A DNA stretch of 64,000 nt from Angiostrongylus vasorum (taxonomy: Eukaryota > Nematoda > Chromadorea > Rhabditida > Metastrongylidae). Below the pieces are notes generated by a model. It was not told the DNA's origin and searched no databases. It saw only the letters and a list, made by a program, of their open reading frames with translations. The stretch lies in NCBI GenBank assembly GCA_018806985.1, contig JADANN010000401.1:1426001-1490000 (forward strand), written 5' to 3'. Below are positions 11,614 to 22,900 of the stretch, piece after piece (position 1 is the stretch's first letter; the number at the start of each line of letters is the position of its first letter). Both the position numbers and the translations under genes were made by a program.

Positions 11614-11984
11614 TTCCCAGGACAGCTTATCCATAGTTCGCCCCTATTCCGTTAGTAGTTTGCCAGAAGTCATCTGTGGAACAAAATGTAGCAGAGTTGT
11701 CTATCAAACTTAAATTCGATGTTACATAAGCGATTTTTTCTTACCGCCATCGGCAAAGGTTTCGGCACCGGAATGGAACAGTACGCATATAGTAAGAACA
11801 TGGGATAGGGACAACTGTGTCGATTCTTAACGTTTTATTTGAATTTCAGTATTTCACAACGGATTGTACTTCAACTCTCTTTCAATTCAGCTTAGCTGTC
11901 GTAACCGCGCCGAATCAAACCACCCATTTTTTTGACGAAAACCTGCGAAGTGTTTGGAAACTGTGAAAAAAAATTTGTGCTTTC

Positions 11985-12430
11985 GTGGAACTATAATAGA
12001 ACTAGCTGAGAGACAGGCGAAACGAAGGACCCGCATGGTGTGGTGGTGAACGCGTTAGCCCCCGGAAAGGGTAATACCGCGTTCGTTCCCCCACCGCAGA
12101 CATCTGCGGTCCGGAGTTTCGCAAATATCTCATAATCACTGTGTTGTTTCACACTTAATACCCTGCCATGAAAAATTGTAATAGGCAGTAGATAAAAAGT
12201 TAACGTTATAATTCCTTTGTTAGCTTCTTTATTTGTCTAAAATTATATTTTACGGCAGGGTATGATGTGAAACACAACCGCTATGATGCTGAAATATTTG
12301 CAGAACTTAAACCACAGGTCAGATCGAACCGCGATTACCCTTTCCGAGGGCTCACGTGTTACGCACGACACCACTGAGGCCCTTGTTTTGTCTTTCTCTC
12401 AGCCAGTTTTCTACCCAATCTGGCCTGGGG
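11985..12430. mobile_element. Repeat D pair in inverted orientation
   Basis: Two copies of a tRNA-like repeat face each other. The plus copy (about 11990-12150) has GGTGTGGTGGTGAACGCG and CGTTCGTTCCCC, resembling A- and B-box remnants, then TTTGCAAATATCTCA-like sequence. The minus copy (12250-12430) carries the inverse. The centre is bounded by CACTTAATACCCTGCCATGA and its near-inverse TTTTACGGCAGGGTATGATG. Related copies lie at 26750, 27855, 31805, 37985 and 57535. Confidence 0.6.
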
Positions 12431-12559
12431 TTTATGTTTTGCAAATACCTCAGCATCATAGTGATTATAATTCCTTTATTTGTTAATGGTTGATGTGGGG
12501 AAAAGCGCATGATGCGCATCACACTGTTATGTTTCATATCCTGACAGATTTCCTGAGTG

Positions 12560-14452
12560 CTAAACTACGATGTATATTTACTTGCTTGGTATGTCTAGAT
12601 CCACTCTTCATTGGTTCTGCTGATCCCAGCATAATTTCCATTCGTTTCTCTTTCGTGCTAGTGTCTTCCATGACAGTGGTCGGCTTCGAACATGGTGACG
12701 TCGGCGAGGCTCATTCCGAATTCCGAAAATTGTTTTCATGTGCGAGTGCAGATGGTTGACGTCAGCCACGGACACATCCGCCTATCGTTTCGGTGATCTT
12801 GCGCGAGGAAGCTTGCATTCTGTTGCGGTCGACTCCACTGTTCCCTTCGTCTATCTGTCACCTGATCTTCTTATTATGTGACCAGCCTGTTTCACTATCA
12901 ATGTGTATTCTCCCAGGTCTTGAACCCTTCGAATTTCAAAGCTTCGCATTCCGGCCAGATATTGCGTCTAACGGTTAAATTACAGAAGAAATCGTTCAAG
13001 CGCTCTGTGGTAAGTGCGCAGATTTTTTGGCGTGGTCGAAGTATCAGCCCACTCTCTGCTGCCTAATAGAGCACTGGGAGAACCGTTGAATCGATAAGCT
13101 AGTCGCGGAGTTTCGGGTCCGTTAGTTGGTCTGTAGCTTCATTGAGAGGCCCGAATGCGACCCAAGCTGCTCTTCTGTCTAGTTCCTTCTTCATGTCTTT
13201 CTCTTTGTCCAGTCCAAATATACGTACGACGTGGTTTCTGTAATCGAAGAACCATCCAGTACGATTTGTTCACCTTCTCACTGTGGGCTCTTCATGAACT
13301 TAGTCTTCGTCCTGTTCATGCGTGGTCCCGTCTTCTTTCCCACTCTGTTGATTTCACTGAGCATCCCTTCTGCTTCGTTGATTGTTCTGGAAAAGAAGAC
13401 AACGTATTCGGCAAAACAAAGATTTGATAGGAGTTTTCTACAACTAAGCCACAAGCTCTTCTCGTCCCAATCTAGTGGCTTCATTATTCACTGCACTGCG
13501 GCAGTAAACACCTTTGGCGATACAGCGTTACCTTGTCGGACCCCCTTTTTCTAGTTTGTACGGTGAGGAGTCGATGAAAAACCTGTATGTTTTGGCTGCA
13601 GTTCGGATAAAAGTCTGCTAGTGCTCGAATATAGAATGTAGAACGGGTCCACCCCTTGGTTGACGAGCGCTGATTAGATTGCATTCGTTTCAACGCTGCT
13701 TAACACTTTCTCGTAGTCGATAAAAAATTAGGACAATAGGCAGATGGTACCACCGACAGACTTCTATGACCCGTGACGCGGTTAGTATGTGGTCCATGCA
13801 GCAGAGTCCCTGTAGAAATCTTGCTTGCTCAACTGGTTTTGCCTCATCCAAGGTTTCAAGGTCTTCGATGAGCGCAAAATGAATCTTTGTGAACAGCTTG
13901 CAGAGTTCACTCAACAAACATTGAATTTTCGTGAGCAAGGTCCTCCACTGCTCGGCGTTTTTCTCTTTCTGAACGTCAGATATCATGGGAGTTGCGAGAA
14001 GTACATGTAATTTGTGGCCAGCAGCTCTAGTGAAATCGGCGATGATATTATCAGTTCCTGGAACTGTTCCTTTCTTCATGCTATCGCATCTGAATTTCAG
14101 AGCGTAGAATCCCTTGCGGTTTTGACCATTTCGGGATTTCGATATCCTAGACGGAGATTGTGGAGCAGTAAAGATTGATATAGAACTTTTTCCGTTATCA
14201 ATTCCATATCATGGCGGGATGTAGTGATAGTTCCACCTTCGTTTATTAGGGTGGACAGCGGAATGTTGTAATCACAAAGATCCCGATGGAACTTCTTCCG
14301 ATTGGAAGGTTCTTGAACTGCTTCCAATAACTTTTTCTGTACCAGGGTGTTCGGTTTCTTGTAGTACGATCAAGCCTCATCTCTTTTAGAGCAGATTCTT
14401 TGTGGTACTGGAGAAGTGGTCTGAACTCCTCGTTTGACTCGTCGTTTAAGAT
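12560..14452 (-). mobile_element. RTE-B LINE, 5'-truncated and broken
   Basis: Minus-strand reverse transcriptase remnants in order: linker/RT start (14097-14500), fingers (13690-14079; GTDNIIADF, KPVEQARFLQGL), palm (13278-13484; SNLCFAEYVVFF where FADD is expected, so the catalytic Asp pair is lost), then the C-terminal and 3' untranslated regions down to about 12560. The 3' end shares GGAAATTATGCTGGGATC with SINE-B. Several frameshifts. SINE-B abuts the 5' side. Confidence 0.85.
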
Positions 14453-14455
14453 GGT

Positions 14456-14823
14456 ACTTACTTGGATACTTGAATGGCCCGACTTCACTGGTTGTGCGGG
14501 CCCCAGCATAATTTACAATTTTTTAGTTTTACCCCTTGTAGTTTCCTAGAGTCCCGAGGTCAAGCTAGCCAAAGTCTGTCCCAGGTCTTCACCACCAGGC
14601 CGTCGCTGCCCTTGTGCATCAGAGGGAGATTTGCCACCATGCACCGAGTTTAATATCCAGACGGTGGTGATTCCCATTACTGGTTTACTCTTAGCTGGGC
14701 TTCCGGATGGAAACGTCAGCATCCTTCTCAGTTTGGGAGACCCTAATGGAGGGATGGATCTCCGCCCGCTGTACGTCGCAGTCAAACTCCTGCTTGCTAT
14801 GGTGAGGTGGTAGACCTTTGGGA
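14456..14823 (-). mobile_element. SINE-B copy
   Basis: Minus-oriented SINE-B abutting the RTE-B 5' side. The plus strand begins GTACTTACTTGGATACTTGA and ends near GGTGGTAGACCTTTGGGAGG. Confidence 0.85.
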
Positions 14824-15047
14824 GGAGCTATGATGTATAGCATAAATCTATAAATCAGCACTGCCACCCAAGCTGATAAGAAGTGTATCATTTCTACATC
14901 TAAGCCCAGCTAGAAGTAAGGATTTCCCAAGAATCTTCACCATCCTAAGAGTAACATAATCGCAACGCGCTAAACCATCCTCCTATTCACATCGACAAGA
15001 TGCTGCCTGTATTGAAGGCCTAGTGACGCTCTGGCATTGCCTTTTTG

Positions 15048-15320
15048 GAACTCCAGGCAGAAGTCTTGCCAATGCAGCACCATATGATTTTTGATGGAAA
15101 AGATGCTGGGGTGCACACAGTATTTCGTCAGTATGGGTCATTGAAATATTCAGTAAAATATGGCGCTCAATATGATCTGCATTTGCGTTCCACAAAAAAT
15201 TTGTCCACTGCTTGGCGATTTTATTACGAAGTGATGGTTAAACAATCAAATAAACTTAATGGTGTTGCGTTGGTAAAGTTTCCTTGCAATTACATGATGG
15301 TTGTCTCTCTCAGCCGTTAG
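15048..15320 (+). other. Unassigned open frame, possible exon
   Basis: After TGGAACTCCAG (15044-15054) an open frame of about 88 codons runs to a TAG at 15318-15320 with coding-like composition (QHHMIFDGKDAGVHTVFRQY; NLSTAWRFYYEVMV). I do not recognise the product. It may be a terminal exon of an otherwise missing gene or a fragment of an unrecognised transposable element. No neighbouring exons found. Confidence 0.3.
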
Positions 15321-15419
15321 TGAAAATTATTGGTTCTGTCAAACGGAGCTGCTACTGGCTGGGGAGCAAAAACCATTTGATTTCATAGAGTCTTCCGCAA
15401 TTCGTGAACTTTGCTCCTA

Positions 15420-15730
15420 AACTAACTCAAATCACGTAAGGTGTCAATAAAAGGTTCCATCAACATTATTGGTGAGATCTTCACTTTGTTATTAATTCCT
15501 CGATGGACTTCTTCTGTTATATTTTTTATTTAGTACAGTTTTTACAAAGGGCAGGTAACATAATGGTAGTCACTCATCTTGAGCACGGTGATGGTTCGAA
15601 CACCCCCAGGGGCGTTAAGCTTCTGATTCCTCCGAGGTCGGGTTCTTGGCAGACTTGTAAGGGAACCGTAGACTCCGTGCAATTAAAGTGGGAGCGCTCT
15701 AGACCGCTATCCTAGGACTCGAAGTAGAAC
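15420..15730. other. Unassigned spacer with SINE-C-like trace
   Basis: 15590-15730 holds a CCTCCGAGGTCGGG...AGTGGGAGCGCTCTAGACCG stretch resembling the middle of SINE-C in highly diverged form. Nothing else is recognised. Confidence 0.3.
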
Positions 15731-15743
15731 TGACTCAATTAGC

Positions 15744-16099
15744 TGATATATTTATTTATGTGATCCTATAAACCGATCTTCTCTAGCTGATCCGAGGTTG
15801 GCACAGGTGTTCGTGGACGCTGTCGCCGTTGTTGGTGCCGTTTGTCGATGGCTGACGCCTCGGCGACTTCGCCTTCCTCAGAGCCGTGATGTAACGAGTG
15901 GGACTGCAGTCTCTGCTCTGAAGAAGGCGAAATCGCCGAAACGTCAGCCATCGACAAACTACACCAACAACAACGACAACGTCAACGAACACCCACACCA
16001 ACCTCGGACCAGCCAAAGAAGATCGGTTTATAAGATCACATAAATATATCAACTATCTATGCCGAGGTTTATAGAAAGTCGGTCTTTTGAGTTATTAAG
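15744..16099 (+). mobile_element. Palindromic hammerhead-bearing element, copy 2
   Basis: A 356-bp insert bounded by a perfect 13-bp direct repeat TGACTCAATTAGC (15731-15743 and 16100-16112). The arms are inverted copies: GTGATCCTATAAACCGATCT / AGATCGGTTTATAAGATCAC, CCGAGGTTGG / CCAACCTCGG, and TCGATGGCTGACG / CGTCAGCCATCGA. Each arm has a hammerhead-like core (plus arm CTGAAGAAGGCGAAATCGCC then GAAACGTC, 15919-15946). The right side ends in the tail GCCGAGGTTTATAGAAAGTC (16060 onward) typical of the Penelope-like copies here. No coding sequence. Confidence 0.85.
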
Positions 16100-16333
16100 T
16101 GACTCAATTAGCATTCAACGACTCAATTAGATGTGCTGACGAGTCGTGTAAAATAAAAGTAAGAACAGTTTTTACAAGCACATTCCTATTTCTTACTAGC
16201 ATTGAATCGTTCTATCGAATAATGGGATGTTTGTCGACACAACATTTTATGAAGAACTTCAAGGGAAATGTGAGAAAATTTTGATTTCGAGAGAACAAAA
16301 TGAAAGGATTGATTAAAGGACACGAAAATGTCA

Positions 16334-16446
16334 ATAGAAAGTGTTCTTTCAGCGTAAGATTACCATGACAAATCACACGCTCCGATGGATCGACACTGTC
16401 ATCCTTGCTTTCAAGTACTGCCATTAGCTAAAAGAACACTTTCTAT
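16334..16446 (-). pseudogene. Duplicated exon of gene X in a 20-bp fold-back
   Basis: The 64-bp segment 16364-16427 is a near-copy of the gene X exon 20933-20996, with splice-site neighbourhoods included (about 3 differences in 91 bases). It lies beyond the gene X stop codon, so it is not part of the normal transcript. It is flanked by a 20-bp inverted repeat (16334-16353 and 16427-16446, 19 of 20 matching) made by an inverted copy of the exon's acceptor-side flank. Confidence 0.8.
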
Positions 16447-16449
16447 TTT

Positions 16450-16905
16450 CGCTGAACGAGACCTGGAGATGCTATTAGCTCACAGTCAATTCACATGTTG
16501 ATTACCGATGATACACGTCGTTTTAACCTTTTTGCTCTACCTATTCTTTCTTCATAGAAGGGTCCGATGTAAAGTATAATCACAAGGATGTAGAGATGTA
16601 AGGAAAACTAGAAACTTCAGTTACGTTTCGAACTAGCGGTTACCTTTTCTGGAAGGTGACATGATATCCACTGCACCACTTCGAAGGGTGTAACCGTGGG
16701 TTCGAAGTGCATCTGTGGTTCCAAGTTTTGCTCATATCTCAGAATCTTATGATGGTGAGAGGAATTTTCAGAATGACCGTCGCGATGACCTTTTAGAGTT
16801 GCTGACTAGTGTCGTAAACAAGTAACCGAACTCATTGTAGTGTCAACAATAATTGGATACAATCCATAAAAGAACCCATAAAACATGAAATTTCCAAACA
16901 GGAAA
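16450..16905. other. 3' flank of gene X
   Basis: No exon or family repeat recognised. Probably the 3' untranslated and intergenic region of gene X. A diverged tRNA-like repeat trace may be present at 16620-16745 (GGTTCGAAGTGC). Confidence 0.4.
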
Positions 16906-16908
16906 TAT

Positions 16909-19900
16909 TCAGTTGGCGAAGAGGCAGTGTTCATCGTCGCTAACGTAGTTCTGCGTGCAGAAGCCGAACGCATCTTCGAGCGCGCTCTCCCATCTGTATG
17001 AGTGCGCGATTTTGACGTCGTTATCAACATCACTGCTAAGGACTTCCAGCAATGGTTCGATGCTAAATAGAGAAGAGATTTTATACGGAAAACCCATGAG
17101 AGCAACTATTTCATCGCAATGGTTAATGTGTTTATAAATTCATCTGACCATGACTTTTTCACTATTAAAGTACGAATTCATCTTCGTTCTTCGCAGCAAG
17201 CAGTGCTGTTGAATCAATTCGAAACTACGAAATGGTCTAAGAGCTTCACTTTTCGTCTGTTTTTAAAAGAAACTGGGCACTAGCTATAGAACTGGATGTA
17301 ATTCTTGCATTTTAAGCATGAATTTCTTGAAGACCTCCCTCCATTAGTATAACATCTCTTCGTTGCGAGGTGTTTTTGGTTGTGAAGCAGTCACATACAT
17401 AATCGAGATTTCTTCCCGTAAATGTCATCAGTCCGAGAATTCACACCTCCATCCGGAAGCCCAGCTGAGGATAGAACTATTCGAGAACTACACTTTTATA
17501 ACGGCACTACGTGAAATATAGTTATAGGATGAAAAATCCCCCCCTCCGATACATAAAATACAATAGCTCGCTTGTGGCGATAACTCGGAAACACCTTAAC
17601 ACCAGGTTCTTGGATAAGAGAGATAAAATTCTGCGTATGTGCCGCCTCATTCAAATGCCAAATAAGTATTGAAGAACTGCCTATAAATTTAGATTCACTC
17701 ACATAAAATCCAATCCACAATGGCCTTGTGTTGAAGACCTGGAAACATTCTAACACCTATGTTCCCATACTAAGAGGAAAATCATGTTCACCTACCATTT
17801 AACTTGTCAATAAGTAGAAAAGACGACATACTTGAAAGCATAACAATAGTCAATCGATGTATGGAATGGAAGAAGTGCTACCATCTTCATGACATATGAA
17901 CGCAGGCTATCGAAGTGTCTAAGTTTTTTCAAAGTGGTTTTGGATATTTCAAAATACTCGTCTTTTTGCATTGATATTCTTACTTAGTAGTTTGCACCCA
18001 CCAGCCCCACACACCTTATGCATCAGCCTGGAGATGGAAATTCAAAAGAATGATGTAGTTCCAACGAAGCTGTATTCCACTGAAGACCAGTGTAATAATG
18101 CTGTATCCAGACTAACCTAGCTCAGAAGATAAAACGCAACTGGTGAACTAAAATTGGGAAGATGGGTGGAAGAAAATCCAATCTGTTCACTGATTAGGAG
18201 ACTGTCGAAGAAGTACACAAGAAGACGGCGAATTTCGGCTATAGAAGATTAGGTGTGCCAGCGATTTATTGTCTTTTATAAACAATGATCAGCTACTATG
18301 AAAGCAAAGTCAAAAATGACTTCCTAGAGCGAAAAGAGCAAGCTTATGTGTGTACTGGTAGGAGTAACGCCGACAGAACGTTTGCTTGTGTCTGAAAGTC
18401 ACAATGATTTTTTTTTACTTAAAATTAAATCTTACTGTGGCCTCGTGAAAAAATACCATAAATAGGATTTTTAAGGAATGCTTAGCATCTGGGAATGTAG
18501 GTTCGAATGTGGGAGAATCGGGATTTTTTCTCAAATAGGGAGCTTATCTCCGTAGATATTAACCCCTAAGCCCCTGTTTACATCAAAATATCATCATGAA
18601 GACCTACTAACCCTAACAGGATGACTTCTCGATGATGTTTCCGAAAAAGTCTCTTAAGATGCGCAAGGTTGAACTTCGTCGTTCGTCGATCCACTCGTGA
18701 ATAGTAGTAGCTGCGAAAAAATCTGAAAGTCATCGTGGTCAGGAGCGTTCTTCTAAATAAACGTTAACACAACAGGTCTATTCTCTGATTCACAAACTTA
18801 CCACAGGTCGCTTCAATTGTGAAAAAGAGGTAATGCATCCTAAGATGGATGTGATATACAGAGTAGAATTAGTTAGCTGCATAACCCCTTTTTACTCTGC
18901 AATATGGTATGGTTTTAGGGCGCGGGTAGCGCAGTGGTTGAAGGAGCACTGCAATACGCACGTGGTCTTTGTTTCGATCCCGCGCCGCATGTTCGCCAAG
19001 CCTTCCATCCCTCCTGGATCGGCAAATTGGTGCCAGATATGTCCGGGAGAATAGCAGCACTCTTTGACCCACTGGTAGGTCATCGTAAGTCATTCTATAG
19101 GCCAGACTTGCATTCACCTATAACGATACTTGATGAAGTCAACTACATGGTGCATTGTTCATGGATTGATCAACGCCGAGAGCTTTGCCCTTTTTACGGT
19201 TTGTTTTCGAAATAAGAGGATAACCGTAGGCGTTTAGATATTTCCTAGATTGCGTAGGAAATACGGTTTTCCATAGTTAGATAGGGTCTTGTGTTTTGTG
19301 CATTTGGTACAGTCGAACGCCTATATTTTGATGAGAAACGAAGATCTGAAAGGATCTTGTTCGCCTCGGAAACTCTACAATGAGAAGCATGGAGATGGTG
19401 GGAAAGACTACCGTTTCGTACCAGCATAGCGATTTAAAACGTCGCTCATTGGCCTTTGCATTGATAAACAAGAGAATTCTTATTTACAACATATTTATAT
19501 AGAACATAACAATTAGTTGAAATACTTACTGTCATATACTTGTTTCTTCTCGTAGATGGCTCAGCCGAAGAAATGATAAGATTAGAAAGATCAAACGCCA
19601 CATCACCGAAGTGCACATTCTTAACAAGCTACAAGTTGTAAGAACAGAACGAAATCTTTGGGTCCGCTCACAGATATGATACATCTTCAGTTGAGGGCGC
19701 GTATACTACAGTGGTGGGCGGGTGTGGTGCAGTGGTCGGAGGCCCACACGTGAAATCGACCCCTGCGCCCATGACCCACCAAGCCTTCCATCCCTCTGGG
19801 CTCGGCAAATTGGTACCAGACATGTCTGGGAGGATAGCAACACTGGCTCGATACATCGGTAGGCCACCGCGAGTCATTGTAAAGTCCAGATATGCATTCA

Positions 19901-22900
19901 ATCACGCTTAATGAAGTCTAATGCATGGCGCATCTCTCAGGGACTGATCAACGCCGAGAGCTTTATCTTTCGTCCTTTACACTACAGTGGTTACAGATGC
20001 TCGGACGTCAGAACGGTCGTTCGTTCCATCGGGTGCCCCCTGGGTTCGCCAAGCCTTCTATACCTCTTGGGTCGGCGTATTGGCACCGGATTTGTCTGGA
20101 AGGATAGCAGCACTGACCTGATAATAATACTTTGGTAGGCTACCGAAAGTCATTGAATAGGCTATTCGACCACCTATGACGATGCCCGATAAAGTTAAAT
20201 GCATTGTGCAGCCCTCAGAAATTGGTTACGCGGAAAATTTTTCTTGCTCTCAGATCTATGGATCCAGGCACCAAAACAATGAAACTTATGATAATCTTAT
20301 CCAGGCATGTTACAGTGGGTTTTTAATGCGAGCCAAAAAAGCTACTAGTGGAAACTTTAGGATTAACGTTTAAATCAAAAGCATTACTCACTTCCCATTC
20401 ACTGATGTCCACCAATTCTTGTTGATAACGATTGGAACTCTAGAGATATTTAGTAAGAAACTATCGTATAGACTATAAAACTGAAAGTACTATTTTCTTC
20501 AAAACGTTCAGCTTATGGAAACGTTGGTATAGCAATAGTTATTGATCAGCAGCAACCATTTGTTACCTGGTTGACTGGTATCAGAGTCAAGATGGTAAGA
20601 CTCCATAAACCTAAGAAGGTTTCTGCTAGGTTAGTTTCGCTATCATTTCAGATGAGCGCACTACTCACCTATTAAGCCTGCTATCTTTTCAGGATCAAGT
20701 AATTTTATATACGATGGATAAACTATTTATTCGTCCCAGTTAAAGAGTGGTATCATTTACAAAACGTATATAAGACGGTTAAGGTGAGTGTGAATATGTG
20801 CCAGCACAGTTTAGGAAGTTCACGACATTTGGAGTCTTTTTAAGGTTTTAAAACCACTGAAAATCCTGGTGTGAAACCTACTATTTCCATTCCAGACTTT
20901 TCGGAAGTAGCATTTCTCTGCCGTAAGATTACCATGACAAATCACACGCTCCGATGGTTCGACACTGTCATCCTTGCTTTCAAGTACTGCCATCAGCTGA
21001 AAGAACACTTTATAAAGGCTTTTTACATGGTCTAGTTGTCTAGCATTTAAAAAAATCAAAGTCCAAGCAAAACTTTTAGGTGTTTATTGAAGCCTTTCTG
21101 AAAAAAAGCAGGCCTCGAACAGCATTTAGCCTCTGTGTGAATGATCAGTGTATCGTATTTCATCGATGAGCTAACATAATGTTGTTATCAAAATTCGTTC
21201 CTCTAATATTACGCCGTCTGCATATTTCTCAGAGCCGATGATCCGAGTCGACTCTCTACAGTCGTTCGCCCTCTCGATGCGGTGTCTCCATCGTTGTATC
21301 GAGGCGAACCTCCTTCAGTAGAGCCCCACTCGAATGAGTCAAAATATACAGAGGATATAAAAGAGCATTGCCGTGTTGACTCATTTGAGCGGTGCTCCGT
21401 TTAAGAAGATCCAACTCGATACCGGCGAACAAGACACCACATTAAGAGGACCAACGGCTGTGCACCATCGATTCGGACCTTCGGCTCTAATGTAGACGAT
21501 GAGGTCGAAACGCAAGCTTGTCAATGAAGTGCAGTACGTATGATTCTATTCATTTTCCTGTGTTGTTACGGCGAAAATCCATGCTGGCTCATAGAAATAT
21601 CCTCTTTCCCAAATACGTGAAGGTACCATATTGAGAAAGGCAGTCTAAGGTAGAAAGACATCGAATTCTATTTTCCAAACCTCCAGGTTTTCTCCGACTT
21701 GGAGCTATTCCGATTTAAAGACAAATTCTGAACAAACTCTGCGCCAAAAATTTTAAACAATAGGCATGGACTAAAATCAATGTTTTCCGAAAGTTCTGCT
21801 AGTTTTTGAGGCTGGTTATATAAACATGAAGGAAGTGTGGAGCGCGCGTAGCACAGTGGGTAGACGTATGTTGCGACGCAAATCCGGCGTAATGGATCAA
21901 CGAAGGCTTTAGGTTCCCTTCAATTCACTACGCAAACCAAATGTCTCTTCAGTCACCTCAACGATGTTGGAGTCCACTGCAAGGCACATTCCTCGGCGGT
22001 TGATCAATGCTGAAGACTATTCTTTGAAAGACGTGTACCCATAAATCTCTCAAATACGCGAAAACCCAGCCTAACCTGTGTCTTCCACTACAAAAAATGT
22101 TAAAATTTTCTATAAATGATGTAAATTAAATATAAAGAAGTCGTCAGTTTACCCTTGGCATCACTTCCATTGGTAATGAAAAATACTGCGAGAGTTCTCC
22201 CATGAGTGCTTCTCTAAGAATTTCTAATAACTGTGGCTCAATAGATTTCTGATAATGCCGAATATTGTCGTGATTTTCTTCAATAACTCGAAGAAACTGA
22301 AAAAAGACTTTGTAGCCATATAAACTATCAGATCTTTGAAGTGTAGGAATGGTATTATGCGTTTACTAATAGTGTTGGAAAATTATGTAGGGCGCAACAG
22401 ATTGCTCGTATTGAAGAATAAGCATAAACACGTGTGAATCACATGTGTCTCATAGCGACGTCAAGTATGGTCACAATAGAATCGCATCACCTCGGTAGGC
22501 ATAGTTGCTGTGTTGATCGAATGCATTATGGCAATCTTCTCAGCTACCTTAAACTGGATAGTAAGATACTAGAAAAGAACAGATCTATGGGAAATTATTT
22601 CTAATTCCCTACTTCCGTAGAATAGCATTAATGTAAATTAGTACTAGACTTAGAAATTGAAAACTTCTTCAATAGGTCCGTACTCCGTCGATCTTCATCC
22701 AAATCTTTTCCAGGATTTCTCGTACAGATTGGAGTGGGAAAGCAATTACATTGCATTCTCCTATCGACTCCCTTTATTTTTCATTTCGCTGACTGAATAG
22801 TAGGATTGCATTTTAGTGAAGAAGTTTTCAGGAGAGATAAGAGAAGGTCAATGAACTTTGAAAAAGAGGATTAGAAGGTTCAGGTCTTCAAAAAATCTGT

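Noticed and set aside
17703..17756. 86-codon minus-strand frame 17496-17756 as a single exon
   Set aside because: Although open throughout, only the 36-base part 17703-17738, with a GTGAGT donor, fits the phase of the terminal exon of gene X; the longer frame gives no sensible continuation.
18917..18990. tRNA gene at a SINE-A head
   Set aside because: A and B boxes are present but there is no cloverleaf acceptor or T stem and the sequence continues into the SINE body. The same holds for the other SINE-A heads.
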